A stretch of 36,815 bases of DNA from Methyloceanibacter sp. (GTDB lineage Bacteria; Pseudomonadota; Alphaproteobacteria; Rhizobiales; Methyloligellaceae), in NCBI GenBank assembly GCA_029287395.1, contig JARFRF010000130.1, forward strand, positions 1 through 36,815, read 5' to 3'. The notes under the pieces are model-generated. The model ran no database searches. It saw nothing but the letters and a program-made list of their open reading frames with translations, and was not told the origin of the DNA. Below, piece by piece: positions 19,132 through 29,470 of the stretch; position 1 is the first letter of the stretch; each line of letters starts with the position of its first letter. Position numbers and translations under genes: made by a program.

Positions 19132-19452
19132 ATGAAGAACTTCACGCAGATGATGAAGCAGGCACAGGAACTGCAGGGCCGCATGCAGGATATGCAAGCG
19201 GAGATGGAGGCCATGACCTGCGAAGGCCGAGCAGGCGCCGGTATGGTGACCGTGACGCTGAATGGCAAGGGCGAAATGACGGGCGTCGCGATCGACCCAT
19301 CGATGTTGAAGGCGGAGGAGGCCGAGATCCTCGAAGACCTCATTCTTGCCGCGCATTCAGACGCGAAGCTGAAGGTCGAGGAGGCCATGAAGGAAAAGAT
19401 GGCTTCCCTCACGGGCGGTCTGCCGATCCCTCCCGGATTCAAGCTCTTCTAG
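19132..19452 (+). CDS. ybaB: YbaB/EbfC family nucleoid-associated protein
   Basis: 'MKNFTQMMKQAQELQGRMQDMQAEMEAM...VTVTLNGKGEMTGVAIDPSML...GLPIPPGFKLF'; between dnaX and recR. Confidence 0.94.
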   Translation: MKNFTQMMKQAQELQGRMQDMQAEMEAMTCEGRAGAGMVTVTLNGKGEMTGVAIDPSMLKAEEAEILEDLILAAHSDAKLKVEEAMKEKMASLTGGLPIPPGFKLF

Positions 19453-19607
19453 CGTCGCCGCACTGGGGAACCGGGCGTAAGCGGCCCAGCCGGGAATCCT
19501 GGCGGGCGTTCAAACCGCTCCGAACTATTCTCCGAACTAGATCAACGGCACGACTCAGCTAAGCTGACGACCTAAGCGGGCGTAGCGGACATCGTCACGC
19601 GGTTAAT

Positions 19608-19633
19608 CGGTACGCGGGTTTTCCGCGATACCG
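19608..19633 (+). other. Intergenic hairpin between ybaB and recR
   Basis: CGGTACGCGG-gtttt-CCGCGaTACCG: 10-bp stem with one bulged A, 25 nt upstream of the recR ATG. Could be a ybaB terminator-like element or a recR 5' UTR structure. Confidence 0.45.
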
Positions 19634-19657
19634 AGGTTTTGAAAAGAAGGACGGTTC

Positions 19658-20269
19658 ATGGCGCGCGCGGCGGCTGGTCCCGAAATCGAGCGGCTCATAC
19701 AGCTTTTGGCGAGGTTGCCGGGTCTTGGGCCACGCTCGGCCAGACGGGCAGCGCTGCATCTTGTGAAGAAGAAGGAGCAACTGCTCGACCCGTTGGCAGC
19801 ATCGCTCGCGGAGACCCGTGATAGTATTCTCACCTGCGAAATCTGCGGGAATATCGACACTCAGAGCCCGTGTGCGCTCTGCCAGGAGACGACGCGGGAT
19901 GCATCGCTCATCTGCGTCGTAGAAGAGGTCGGTGATCTTTGGGCGCTGGAGCGGGCCGCCGTCGTGAACGGGCGCTATCATGTTCTGGGCGGAACGCTAT
20001 CGCCGCTCGATGGGGTGGGACCTGACGAGCTCAATATTCCGAAGCTCGTAGAGCGGGCGGGGGCGGACGCTGTGACCGAAGTTCTGCTCGCCCTCAATGC
20101 GACCGTGGAGGGACAGGCCACCGCGCACTACCTCACCGACCAGCTGGCCGATTGCGGCGTCCGGGTCTCGCGTCTTGCGCAGGGCGTTCCCATTGGTGGT
20201 GAGCTCGACTATCTCGACGAAGGCACGCTGGCCGCAGCCGTGAAGGCCCGCAAGGCGATGGGTGGGTGA
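19658..20269 (+). CDS. recR: Recombination mediator protein RecR
   Basis: '[30 protein letters not shown]', zinc finger '[16 protein letters not shown]', Toprim '[41 protein letters not shown]'. Confidence 0.96.
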   Translation: MARAAAGPEIERLIQLLARLPGLGPRSARRAALHLVKKKEQLLDPLAASLAETRDSILTCEICGNIDTQSPCALCQETTRDASLICVVEEVGDLWALERAAVVNGRYHVLGGTLSPLDGVGPDELNIPKLVERAGADAVTEVLLALNATVEGQATAHYLTDQLADCGVRVSRLAQGVPIGGELDYLDEGTLAAAVKARKAMGG

Positions 20270-20271
20270 GG

Positions 20272-20502
20272 CTACTCGGCCTTTGTGGCTGCCGGTTTCT
20301 CGCCACCTTCAAGCTCGCGGACCAAGTCTTGAGCACCGGCTGAGATCTTTTCCCAGCACTCGGCGGGTAGGTTGGCTTTCTTCAAGATGTCTTCGTAGAT
20401 ACCGGCTTCGATATCGCCGCCGATCCAGATTCCGATGAGCATGCCAACGGTGGCGGCGGCAAACACGCCAACGATCCACAAGAGCCGACCGCCATCGCTC
20501 AC
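20272..20502 (-). CDS. Small (76 aa) hypothetical protein with one predicted TM helix
   Basis: MSDGGRLLWIVGVFAAATVGMLIGIWIGGDIEAGIYEDILKKANLPAECWEKISAGAQDLVRELEGG...; start overlaps the upstream MFS gene stop (ATGA, 20499-20502). Confidence 0.7.
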   Translation of the reverse strand: MSDGGRLLWIVGVFAAATVGMLIGIWIGGDIEAGIYEDILKKANLPAECWEKISAGAQDLVRELEGGEKPAATKAE

Positions 20503-21836
20503 AGGCGAGCCTCTTCCTCAGCGGCTGCCTCTTCCCCAAGGGCTTCCTCGTCGGGCGTTTCATCCTCCACGCCCCAGGGGGCTACGATGAACAGCATCAA
20601 CATGCCCGGGATCGCAAGCAGCGTGCAGATGACGAAGAACTGCGTCCAGCCCACGTTCTCGACGATGAACCCCGTCGTCGCATTGGCAAAAGTTCGCGGG
20701 ACGGCGATGAGACTTGAGAAGAGAGCGAACTGGGTCGCTGTAAAGGCTTTGCTGGTTTCGCGCGCCATGAAGGCAGTCAGGGCCACCGTGCCGAGGCCAA
20801 CCGCGAGATACTCTCCGCTGACCACTATGAACAATCCGGTGAGTGTATGCCCTGCTTGGCTCAGCCAAATGAAAGGAATGATCGTTAGGAGCTGAACGAG
20901 CCCGAAGAGCCAAAGCGCCTTATTGATACTCAGCTTGAGCATGACCGCACCGCCGATTGTGGCGCCGGCGAGAACCGCCCAGAGACCGGCAAATTTGGCA
21001 ACGCTGCCGATCTCCGTCTTGCTGTAGCCCATGTCGAGATAGAAGGGTGTAGCCAGTGCCGTCGCCATGTTGTCCCCCAGCTTGTAGAGGAACAGAAAGG
21101 CGAGGATCGCAAGCCCGGTTGCGATGCCATCACGGCTGAAGAATTCTACGAACGGATCGATCACCGCCTCGCGCAATGTATGCGGCGCCAGCTCGTCGTC
21201 GCTGACCTCCTTCACGAGCAGCGTCGTGATGATGCCGATCAGCATGAAGAGGGCCGTTATCCAGAAAACAGTCGACCAAGGCAGGTGGTCTGCCAGGATC
21301 AGAGCAAGCGAGCCCGGCACCAAGCCTGACAACCGGTAGGCGTTGATCCAAAAAGAGGTGCCGGTTCCGAGTTCGTCGTCGGCCAGGAGTTCGCGACGGT
21401 AGGCGTCAATCACGATGTCCTGGCTGGCACTGAACAGAGCGACCGCAAAAACGATCCAGACGATGGATTGTATCGATGTCGCCGGGTTGAAGTGGCCCAG
21501 TAGGCCAATCGATAGGAGAAGCAAAACCTGTGTCAGCAGAGCCCAGCCGCGCCGCCGGCCGAGGAAGGGCAGCTTGAAGCGGTCCATCACCGGCGACCAC
21601 AGGAATTTCCAAGTGTAGGGCAGGCCGACCAGGGCGAACAAACCAATCGTCGCGAGGTCCACACCGTTGTCACGAAGCCACGCGGGCACCAGCGATACCA
21701 GCACAAACAGCGGCATGCCGGAGCTGAAGCCGAGGAAAATGCAAGCCAGCATCTTCCGTGTGAACAGAATCTCGGTCCAGCTCCGCCGGGTTTCCGAGAC
21801 CTGCGATTTGTCGGGCGATCCCCCTGTGGCCGTCAT
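20499..21836 (-). CDS. ampG: AmpG-family MFS transporter (muropeptide permease-like)
   Basis: 'FLGFSSGMPLFVLVSLVPAWLRDNGVDLATIGLFALVGLPYTWKFLWSPVMDRF...LGRRRGWALLTQVLL', 'SASQDIVIDAYRRELL' are typical AmpG motifs. Confidence 0.88.
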   Translation of the reverse strand: MTATGGSPDKSQVSETRRSWTEILFTRKMLACIFLGFSSGMPLFVLVSLVPAWLRDNGVDLATIGLFALVGLPYTWKFLWSPVMDRFKLPFLGRRRGWALLTQVLLLLSIGLLGHFNPATSIQSIVWIVFAVALFSASQDIVIDAYRRELLADDELGTGTSFWINAYRLSGLVPGSLALILADHLPWSTVFWITALFMLIGIITTLLVKEVSDDELAPHTLREAVIDPFVEFFSRDGIATGLAILAFLFLYKLGDNMATALATPFYLDMGYSKTEIGSVAKFAGLWAVLAGATIGGAVMLKLSINKALWLFGLVQLLTIIPFIWLSQAGHTLTGLFIVVSGEYLAVGLGTVALTAFMARETSKAFTATQFALFSSLIAVPRTFANATTGFIVENVGWTQFFVICTLLAIPGMLMLFIVAPWGVEDETPDEEALGEEAAAEEEARL

Positions 21837-21953
21837 GAGTCGTTCTTACCAGCCGCCCGACCATACGTCATGGCTTCCCAGCTCCCTGTCCCGGAAAAAG
21901 CGCTCACGCGGCCCGCTGTCCCGTTGGACTTTGCGAATTATCCCAATTTCTAC

Positions 21954-21970
21954 TTGAGAATGATTTGCAA
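21954..21970. promoter_or_regulatory. Putative Fur/Mur-type operator upstream of the sitABCD-like operon
   Basis: Interrupted palindrome TTGAGAATGATTTGCAA (TTG..AAT.ATT..CAA), 68 nt upstream of the proposed sitA TTG start; a weaker dyad TTGcGAattaTCcCAA lies just upstream at 21931-21946. Confidence 0.55.
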
Positions 21971-22037
21971 CTGGCGCTATGCTGCAATGCAAAAAGATGG
22001 TTTTCTCAGCCAGGGTCACAATGCCAAGGAGGCCTCG

Positions 22038-22997
22038 TTGACAGAAAATTGGTTAATTCTGACCCGCGGACTGCTCGCGTCGATGGTTGTTGTCGTCTTG
22101 GCGGGGCTTGCGGGCTGCGGCGATCAAGAGTCGGCATCGGGATCGAAGAGCCCAGAACAGTCAGACGGCAAGTTTCGCGTCGTAACGACCTTCACGGTGA
22201 TCCAGGATATTGCCCAGAATGTTGCTGGCGACGTGGCTATTGTCGACTCCATCACAAAACCTGGCGCCGAAATTCATGACTATCAGCCGACACCTGGCGA
22301 TATCGTCAAAGCGCAGGATGCGGACCTTATTCTGTGGAACGGGTTCAACCTGGAGCGTTGGTTCGAGAAGTTCTTTCAGAACATCAAAGACGTGCCCGGC
22401 GTGGTCGTGAGTGAGGGCATCGAGCCGATGGGCATCACCGAAGGTCCGTATAACGGCAAGCCCAATCCTCATGCGTGGATGTCGCCGACCAGTGCGCTCC
22501 AATATGTCGAGAACATCCGCAAGGCGCTTGTGCAGCATGATCCCGAAAACGCGGATGTCTACAACGAGAACGCAGAGGTCTATGCGAACATAATCAAAGC
22601 GATGGATGCGCCGCTGCGGAAACGGCTCGCAGCGATCCCCGAGGACAAGCGTTGGCTTGTCACATCGGAAGGTGCCTTCTCATATCTCGCGAGGGACTAC
22701 GACATGCGAGAGGCCTATCTTTGGCCCATCAACGCTGATCAACAGGGTACGCCTCAACAGGTTCGTGCCGTGATTGAGCTTGTGAAAGAAAACGGAATAC
22801 CCGTCGTCTTCTCCGAAAGCACCGTCTCTGATCGGGCGGCGAAGCAGGTTGCGAAGGAAAGCGGCGCCTCTTACGGCGGCGTCTTGTACGTCGACTCGCT
22901 GAGCAAGGAAGGTGGTCCCGTTCCAACCTATTTGGACCTTTTGAGTGTGACGGTCGATACAGTCGCAAAGGGTTTTGAGAACGCGCAAGGGTCCTAA
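22038..22997 (+). CDS. sitA: Metal ABC transporter substrate-binding lipoprotein (SitA/ZnuA-like, cluster A-I)
   Basis: '[44 protein letters not shown]', '[22 protein letters not shown]'; lipobox 'LAGLAGC'. TTG start at 22038 preceded by AAGGAGG; the ORF track's 21870 ATG start is probably too early. Confidence 0.9.
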   Translation: MTENWLILTRGLLASMVVVVLAGLAGCGDQESASGSKSPEQSDGKFRVVTTFTVIQDIAQNVAGDVAIVDSITKPGAEIHDYQPTPGDIVKAQDADLILWNGFNLERWFEKFFQNIKDVPGVVVSEGIEPMGITEGPYNGKPNPHAWMSPTSALQYVENIRKALVQHDPENADVYNENAEVYANIIKAMDAPLRKRLAAIPEDKRWLVTSEGAFSYLARDYDMREAYLWPINADQQGTPQQVRAVIELVKENGIPVVFSESTVSDRAAKQVAKESGASYGGVLYVDSLSKEGGPVPTYLDLLSVTVDTVAKGFENAQGS

Positions 22998-23029
22998 GAG
23001 ATGCGAGCGGGCCAGCAAGACGACGGAGG

Positions 23030-23965
23030 TTGGAGAAGAGGCTGATGAACCGTCTTGATTTGCTGCCCCGAACAGACGCCCAAGCCGCCGCCCCGAGCAT
23101 TTCGGTTGAAGATTTAAGCGTAACCTATCCGAACGGTTTCACAGCCGTTCGTGATGCCTCGTTTGAACTGGGGCCAGGAACAATCTGCGCGCTCGTGGGT
23201 GTCAACGGCAGCGGCAAATCGACGATATTCAAAGCGATCATGGGCTTTGTGACGCCCTCCGCCGGCGAGGTGCGGCTCTGTGGCCTGCCTGTAGACGAAG
23301 CGGTTTCCCAGAACATTGTCGCTTATGTTCCGCAAAGTGAGGACGTTGACTGGAACTTCCCGGTTCTCGTCGATGACGTCGTTATGATGGGCCGGTACGG
23401 CCATATGAACTTGTTCCGTATTCCATCCAAAGAAGATCGCAGAAAAGTGGATGAAGCTTTGGAACGCGTGAACATGACGGCCTATCGCACGCGCCAAATC
23501 GGTGAACTCTCAGGCGGACAGAAGAAGCGCGTCTTCCTCGCCCGTGCCCTGGCCCAAGAAGGACGCATCATCCTGCTCGACGAGCCGTTTACCGGCATCG
23601 ATGTGACAACGGAGTCCGCAATCATCGATTTGTTGCGCGAGTTGCGCGATGCCGGTCATTCGATCCTAGTTTCGACGCACAATCTCGGCAGCGTTCCCGA
23701 CTTCTGCGATCAAGTCGTGTTGTTGAATCGTACGGTATTGGCGGCGGGGCCGACCGCGGAGACCTTCACCCAAGAAAACCTCGAGCGCACATTCGGAGGT
23801 GTGCTGCGGAACTTCGAGTTGAGCGGACATGCGCTCCACAAAGACGACGACGCACGCAGCCTCAACGTCATCACGGACGACGAGCGGCCTCTGGTCTTCT
23901 ATGGCGTGAAGAAGAGCAAAAAGAAGACGAACGCAGGCAAAGCCGATCGGGAACGTAGCGAATGA
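23030..23965 (+). CDS. sitB: Metal ABC transporter ATP-binding protein (SitB-like)
   Basis: '[19 protein letters not shown]' Walker A, '[32 protein letters not shown]'; the real start may be the ATG at 23045. Confidence 0.92.
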   Translation: MEKRLMNRLDLLPRTDAQAAAPSISVEDLSVTYPNGFTAVRDASFELGPGTICALVGVNGSGKSTIFKAIMGFVTPSAGEVRLCGLPVDEAVSQNIVAYVPQSEDVDWNFPVLVDDVVMMGRYGHMNLFRIPSKEDRRKVDEALERVNMTAYRTRQIGELSGGQKKRVFLARALAQEGRIILLDEPFTGIDVTTESAIIDLLRELRDAGHSILVSTHNLGSVPDFCDQVVLLNRTVLAAGPTAETFTQENLERTFGGVLRNFELSGHALHKDDDARSLNVITDDERPLVFYGVKKSKKKTNAGKADRERSE

Positions 23966-24879
23966 GTGAGCTCTTGTCAGAACTCCTTGTTCCGTTCGCG
24001 TACGACTACATGTGGAAAGCGATGTGGGTGAGCGCGCTCGTGGGTGCGGTGTGCGCATTCCTGTCCTGTTACCTGATGCTCAAAGGCTGGTCGTTGATGG
24101 GCGACGCGCTAAGCCATTCTATCGTGCCCGGCGTTGCTGGCGCCTACATCATCGGCGCGCCTTTTGCCGCCGGGGCTTTCTTCGCGGGCATCTTGGCGGC
24201 GCTCGGCATGGCGTTCGTGAAGCAGCACTCGCGGCTGCGTGAGGACGCAACGATTGGCCTTGTGTTCACGACGCTTTTTGCGCTCGGCGTGCTCATGGCT
24301 TCGCTGTATCCGACCTCGGTCTCAATCCAAACAATTGTGCTTGGGAACATTCTCGCGATCCCTGACGAGGATGCCATGCAGGTCGTCATCATCGCAGCCA
24401 TCTCATTCGCTGTGCTGTTCTTCATTTGGAAAGACCTGATGATCACCTTCTTCGATGAGACCTATGCGCAAAGCATTGGTTTGAAAACGCGCACGCTGAA
24501 GGTGGTCTTCTTTACGCTCCTCAGCGCTTGTACGGTGGCAGCGCTGCAGACCGTGGGCGCATGTCTCGTTATCGCGCTGGTCGTTACGCCGGGTGCGACG
24601 GCTTACTTGCTCACAGATCGGTTCGACCGTCTTATCGCTATCGCCGTCGCGATCGGCACGGTAACAAGCTTTGTCGGCGCGTATCTGAGCTATTTCATCG
24701 ACGGGGCGACGGGCGGCGTCATCGTGACGCTCCAGACTTTGCTGTTCTTGACTGCGTTCTACTTCGCGCCGAAACATGGGGTGATCGCGGCGCGACGCAA
24801 GGCACGGGCTGTCCAGGATGAAAACCTTCGGGAAGGCAACGCGATCCGTGAGCGACCTACCATACAGGAGAGTGCCTGA
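23962..24879 (+). CDS. sitC: Metal ABC transporter permease (SitC-like)
   Basis: ABC-3 family permease: '[50 protein letters not shown]'; overlaps sitB by 4 nt. Confidence 0.9.
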   Translation: MSELLSELLVPFAYDYMWKAMWVSALVGAVCAFLSCYLMLKGWSLMGDALSHSIVPGVAGAYIIGAPFAAGAFFAGILAALGMAFVKQHSRLREDATIGLVFTTLFALGVLMASLYPTSVSIQTIVLGNILAIPDEDAMQVVIIAAISFAVLFFIWKDLMITFFDETYAQSIGLKTRTLKVVFFTLLSACTVAALQTVGACLVIALVVTPGATAYLLTDRFDRLIAIAVAIGTVTSFVGAYLSYFIDGATGGVIVTLQTLLFLTAFYFAPKHGVIAARRKARAVQDENLREGNAIRERPTIQESA

Positions 24880-25772
24880 TGGACCCGGTCGCGTTCCTCA
24901 TAGAGCCCTTCGCTTACGACTTTATGCAGCGGGCGCTTGGCATGTCGCTACTCGTCGCGGCCGTTTGTGGCGTGCTGTCATGCTATCTCGTGCTCAAGGG
25001 CTGGTCTCTGATGGGCGATGCCATAGCCCATGCTGTGTTGCCAGGCATTGTTATCGCCTTTGTGCTCGGCATTCCGCTGGCGGTTGGTGCGTTCGTCGCT
25101 GGTCTCGCCTGTGCGCTAGCGACCGGGTATCTGAAGTACAACAGCAGGGTCAAAGAAGACACGGTGATGGGAATCGTGTTCTCAGGGATGTTCGGCTTGG
25201 GGCTTGTGCTTTTCACCAAGGTCGAAACGGATCAACATCTCAATCACATCCTGTTTGGCAATGTCCTCGGTGTTACCGTGGGCGATTTGATCGAAACGGC
25301 AATTATCGCCGGCGGCACCCTTCTGATCGTGTTCGCAAAGCGCCGCGACCTTTTACTTTTCTGCTTCGATCCAAACCATGCGCGAGCGATCGGTTTGCCG
25401 GTCAACCTTTTGCACTACGGACTGCTGATTCTGCTGTCCCTTACCATCGTCAGTTCGATTAAAGCGGTTGGCATCATCCTTGTAATTGCCATGCTGATCG
25501 CACCGGGCGCCACTGCTTATATTCTCACAGACCGGTTCGAGCGGATGCTTGCGATTGCCGTTGCGGTGGCGTGCGGGTCATCGGTGCTGGGAACGCTCAT
25601 CAGCTTTCACATCGACGGCGCAACGGGGGCCTGCATTGTGCTTGTGCAAGCTTTCGTGTTCCTGATGGCTTTCCTGTTTGCACCCAAGCGCGGGCTCTGG
25701 CCGCTAGATAAGCTCTTCAGGCGCGAGGGCGCTGGCGGTGCCGAAAGCGCGCGCAGCGCGGACGCGCCTTAG
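24879..25772 (+). CDS. sitD: Metal ABC transporter permease (SitD-like)
   Basis: ABC-3 family permease paralogous to the preceding gene: '[48 protein letters not shown]'; 1-nt overlap with sitC. Confidence 0.9.
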   Translation: MDPVAFLIEPFAYDFMQRALGMSLLVAAVCGVLSCYLVLKGWSLMGDAIAHAVLPGIVIAFVLGIPLAVGAFVAGLACALATGYLKYNSRVKEDTVMGIVFSGMFGLGLVLFTKVETDQHLNHILFGNVLGVTVGDLIETAIIAGGTLLIVFAKRRDLLLFCFDPNHARAIGLPVNLLHYGLLILLSLTIVSSIKAVGIILVIAMLIAPGATAYILTDRFERMLAIAVAVACGSSVLGTLISFHIDGATGACIVLVQAFVFLMAFLFAPKRGLWPLDKLFRREGAGGAESARSADAP

Positions 25773-25825
25773 CCCTGTTTCAACTATCTTCGGAGTCCTG
25801 GCGCCCTGCATTTTGTCTTGCTTGT

Positions 25826-27055
25826 CTATTCGCCGGCCAAGAGATCGGGCTGGCGGATGATCCGCGGCCTCTTGCCGACGCCTCGCTCGGTGCTTGCCTC
25901 GGTCACGTTCGGCGCGGACGCCGTTGCTGGTGAGATTGGCCGTCCATTGCTCGAGACTTGCGCGGTTCGGACCTCCTCGTCGAAGTCGAGCTGGTCGATC
26001 TTTTGCCCGCGCTTGGTGATCTTGTCTGCCGACGTAAGAATCTTATCGATGTCGGCATTGGCCTGACCGAAATGGCGTTGCAAATCGAGGACCCGATCCC
26101 GAAAGCGGCCCATATCCGACATGAGGGCGGCTACTTCGCGTTGGATGAGATGTGCCTGCTCGCGCATCTGCACATCCTTCAGGATTGCCTGCATGGTCTG
26201 CACCGCAAGCATCAGCATGTTGGGAGCGCAGATGACAATGCGCGCACGATGGGCCTTTTGCAGAACATCGGGGAAGTGTTCCGACAAATCTGCAGAGATC
26301 GATTCCGACGGGACGAATAGAATAGCGGTGTCCTGAGTCTCGCCGGCGATGAAGTATTTCTCTGCCATCGCCTTGATGTGTTCGCCCACGTCGGTGCGAA
26401 TGCGCCGCGCGGCGTATTTCTTCTCTTCCTCGCTGCGGGCGGCACGAAATGCCTCGAAGCCTTCAAGCGGAAACTTGGCATCGATCACGAGGCCTGCAGG
26501 CATGTTCGGCATATGCAGGAGGCAGTCTGGCCGCTTGTTGTTCGAGAGCGTCGCCTGGAAAGTGTAGGCGCCCGCTGGCAACCCATCCTTGATGATGGCC
26601 TCCATGCGCATTTGGCCGAATGCGCCGCGGGCTTGTTTGTTGGCAAGGATCTCCTGAAGACTGACCATGTTGCTGGAGAGATCCGTCAGGTTTTTCTGGG
26701 CCGTATCGATGACCGCAAGACGTTCGTTAAGGCGCGAGATGGTCTCGTGCGTCTTGCGGGCACTCTCGTTGAGATCTGTTCCGACCTTATGAGTCATGCG
26801 GTCGAGGCGCTCGTTCACGGCCCTCGCGAGCTCGCCGTGCCGCGATACGCTGATTTCGGCCAGCGTCTGCAGCCGCACGCGCAGCTCGCCCAGTTGTTCG
26901 TCTTGGGCAACGGCGTCCTGCTTCCGGCGCATAAGATGAACGATCGTAACAATCGCCAATATCAGCAGCGCGAGCACAGCCAGGCCGGCAAGCACCAGGC
27001 CAACCAAAACAGGGTCGACCGTTATCGTCCCGACTTGAAGCGGCTCAAGAACCAT
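25826..27055 (-). CDS. rmuC: DNA recombination protein RmuC homologue
   Basis: N-terminal TM, coiled coil, then 'GAFGQMRMEAIIKDGLPAGAYTFQATLSNNKRPDCLLHMPNMPAGLVIDAKFPLEGFEAF...FVPSESISADL'. ORF opens at 27118; a likely start is the internal ATG at 27055. Confidence 0.92.
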   Translation of the reverse strand: MVLEPLQVGTITVDPVLVGLVLAGLAVLALLILAIVTIVHLMRRKQDAVAQDEQLGELRVRLQTLAEISVSRHGELARAVNERLDRMTHKVGTDLNESARKTHETISRLNERLAVIDTAQKNLTDLSSNMVSLQEILANKQARGAFGQMRMEAIIKDGLPAGAYTFQATLSNNKRPDCLLHMPNMPAGLVIDAKFPLEGFEAFRAARSEEEKKYAARRIRTDVGEHIKAMAEKYFIAGETQDTAILFVPSESISADLSEHFPDVLQKAHRARIVICAPNMLMLAVQTMQAILKDVQMREQAHLIQREVAALMSDMGRFRDRVLDLQRHFGQANADIDKILTSADKITKRGQKIDQLDFDEEVRTAQVSSNGRPISPATASAPNVTEASTERGVGKRPRIIRQPDLLAGE

Positions 27056-27181
27056 AGGCGTAGCTATAGGCTGATTCGGGAAGCTAGACCAAAACGGGAA
27101 CATACAGAGGGACAGCACGAACCGTCGGATCGATGGCGCGCATTGACCCGAGAGCCAACGGTACTTATGTCAGCGTCAGAT

Positions 27182-27700
27182 ATGGCTACAACCCACCCCA
27201 TCATTACCATTCCTGATCCGGTGTTACGCCAGACGGCTAAGCCCGTTGAACGCGTGGACGATGAACTACGCACGCTCATGGACGACATGCTCGCGACCAT
27301 GTACGACGCGCCTGGCGTCGGACTTGCGGCGCCTCAGATTGGGATCCTCCGCCGCGTGATTGTAATGGACCCTGCGCGCGACGAAGAGGAGCCTGCGCCA
27401 ATCGCCATGGCGAATCCTATTATTCTGGACCGCTCCGAGGAGATGCGCATCTACGAGGAAGGATGCCTATCAATTCCCGAGGTGACAGCCGAGGTCGAGC
27501 GACCGGCTGCCGCGCGCGTGTCGTATCTCGACCGTGAGGGGAAGCCACGAGAGGTGGAGCTCGATGGATTTCTGGCCACAATCGTGCAGCATGAGGTCGA
27601 CCATCTGAATGGCGTCCTATTCATCGACTATCTGTCACGGCTGAAGCGCGACATGATCGTTCGGAAATTTACCAAGCAGAAGCGCGCAGCGACGACGTAG
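27182..27700 (+). CDS. def: Peptide deformylase
   Basis: Motifs 'GVGLAAPQIG', 'EEGCLSIPE', 'QHEVDHLNGVLFIDYLS'. The 440-aa ORF starting at 26378 is an artefactual N-terminal extension; real start 27182 or 27167. Confidence 0.95.
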   Translation: MATTHPIITIPDPVLRQTAKPVERVDDELRTLMDDMLATMYDAPGVGLAAPQIGILRRVIVMDPARDEEEPAPIAMANPIILDRSEEMRIYEEGCLSIPEVTAEVERPAAARVSYLDREGKPREVELDGFLATIVQHEVDHLNGVLFIDYLSRLKRDMIVRKFTKQKRAATT

Positions 27701-27751
27701 ATCCCAGCGTAGCGGCTTCCCTTATGCATAGAACCAGCCTAAGACCGGCTC

Positions 27752-28687
27752 ATGCAGATCATCTTTATGGGTACGCCGGACTTTGCTGTTCCTGCGCTGC
27801 TGTCTATCGCCACAGCTGGGCATGATGTTGTAGCGGTCTACACGCAGCCGCCGCGGCCGGCAGGGCGCGGCATGGCGTTGCGCAGGTCACCGGTACACTT
27901 AGAAGCCGAGGCGCTTGGCCTGCCCGTGCGGGTGCCAGAAAACCTCAAGAGCCCAGCCGAACAGAGACAGTTTGCTGCCCTGGAAGCCGACGCGGCGGTC
28001 GTCGTGGCCTATGGGCTCATTCTGCCGAAGGTAATCCTCAACGGGACGCGCTACGGGGTGTTCAACATCCACGCCTCTTTGCTGCCACGCTGGCGAGGGG
28101 CTGCTCCGATAAACCGGGCTATCATGTCAGGCGATCCCGAAACCGGTGTTTCCATTATGCGGGTGACGCCAGGGCTCGACGAAGGACCGGTTTGCCTCAT
28201 GGAGCGCGTCGCAATCGGACCAGACATGAACGCGGGCGCATTGCATGATGCACTGTCTGTTATTGGGGCGGAGTTGATGGTCGAGGTGCTGGGCTCTCTC
28301 GATGAGGGAGAACTTCGTTGCATCGAGCAAGACAATAGTCTTGCGACCTATGCCGCGAAACTCTCGAACGAAGAGACCCAGATCGATTGGGCGCGGCCCG
28401 CGAGGGAAGTCCACGATCACATTCGTGGATTGTCGCCGTATCCGGGCGCCTGGTTCCAGATTGTGAGGAACGGTAAGACTGAGCGTGTCAAAGTCCAAGA
28501 AGCCACTAGGGAAAAAGGACATGGCGCACCGGGTACGCTTTTGGACGACCGCCTGACGGTCGCTTGCTCGGAAGGAGCGGTGCGCCTAACTCGTGTCCAG
28601 AGAGCCGGCAAGAAGCCCATGTTATCTGATGCCTTCTTGCGTGGCATCGACCTGCCGCCTGGCAGCTCGCTTGTTGAGGCAGACTAA
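27752..28687 (+). CDS. fmt: Methionyl-tRNA formyltransferase
   Basis: 'MQIIFMGTPDFAVPALLSIATAGHDVVAVYTQPPRPAGRGMALRRSPVHLEAEALGLPV', 'FNIHASLLPRWRGAAPINRAIMSGD'. Confidence 0.96.
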   Translation: MQIIFMGTPDFAVPALLSIATAGHDVVAVYTQPPRPAGRGMALRRSPVHLEAEALGLPVRVPENLKSPAEQRQFAALEADAAVVVAYGLILPKVILNGTRYGVFNIHASLLPRWRGAAPINRAIMSGDPETGVSIMRVTPGLDEGPVCLMERVAIGPDMNAGALHDALSVIGAELMVEVLGSLDEGELRCIEQDNSLATYAAKLSNEETQIDWARPAREVHDHIRGLSPYPGAWFQIVRNGKTERVKVQEATREKGHGAPGTLLDDRLTVACSEGAVRLTRVQRAGKKPMLSDAFLRGIDLPPGSSLVEAD

Positions 28688-28690
28688 CGG

Positions 28691-29428
28691 ATGCCCCGCT
28701 ACAAGCTCACATTGGAATATGATGGCACCCCCTTCGTAGGCTGGCAGGTACAGGACGGCCAAATGTCCGTACAGGGACGGTTGTCGGAGGCGGTTCGTGC
28801 GTTCTCGGGCGAGGCCGCCATCCCGCGCGGCGCAGGGCGCACGGATGCGGGCGTGCATGCAACAGGCCAAGTCGCCCATCTCGACCTTGAGAAAGACTGG
28901 GCGCCAGCAAAGGTGCGCGATGCTCTGAATGCGCAGGTGCGACCAGATCCCATTTCCGTTCTGTCATGCGACTATGTGGCCAGAGGTTTTGATGCACGTT
29001 TCTCGGCTAAGGCGCGCCACTACCTCTATCGCATTGTCGATCGGCGCCCGCCGCTGGCGCTGGAGCGCAACAGGGCCTGGGGCGTGTTCAAGCCACTCGA
29101 CGCTGAGGCCATGCATGCAGCCGCGCAAGGACTCCTCGGCCATCACGATTTTACGACGTTTCGCTCCGCCGAGTGTCAGGCGGCATCGCCGGCGAAGACA
29201 CTCGACCGGTTCCACGTTTCGCGGCATGGCGAAATCATCAGGGTTGAAGCCTCCGCGCGCTCATTCCTCCACAATCAGGTGCGGTCCATGGTCGGCTCGC
29301 TGAAATGTGTCGGCGAGGGACGCTGGACGGCTGATCAATTGAAAGAGGCCCTGCAGGCATGCGACCGGGCCGCATGCGGCCCGGTTGCGCCGGCCTGCGG
29401 CCTTTACCTGGTGAAGGTCGACTATTAG
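28691..29428 (+). CDS. truA: tRNA pseudouridine(38-40) synthase
   Basis: '[32 protein letters not shown]', '[20 protein letters not shown]', '[14 protein letters not shown]', '[16 protein letters not shown]'. Confidence 0.96.
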   Translation: MPRYKLTLEYDGTPFVGWQVQDGQMSVQGRLSEAVRAFSGEAAIPRGAGRTDAGVHATGQVAHLDLEKDWAPAKVRDALNAQVRPDPISVLSCDYVARGFDARFSAKARHYLYRIVDRRPPLALERNRAWGVFKPLDAEAMHAAAQGLLGHHDFTTFRSAECQAASPAKTLDRFHVSRHGEIIRVEASARSFLHNQVRSMVGSLKCVGEGRWTADQLKEALQACDRAACGPVAPACGLYLVKVDY

Positions 29429-29470
29429 GGCTGTACTATCGCCGAATCGGGCGCAGGGAGACGGGCATCC

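Noticed and set aside
26378-27181. 440-aa ORF 26378..27700 upstream part
   Set aside because: Only the C-terminal part is peptide deformylase; the N-terminal ~268 codons run antisense to rmuC and resemble no protein family.
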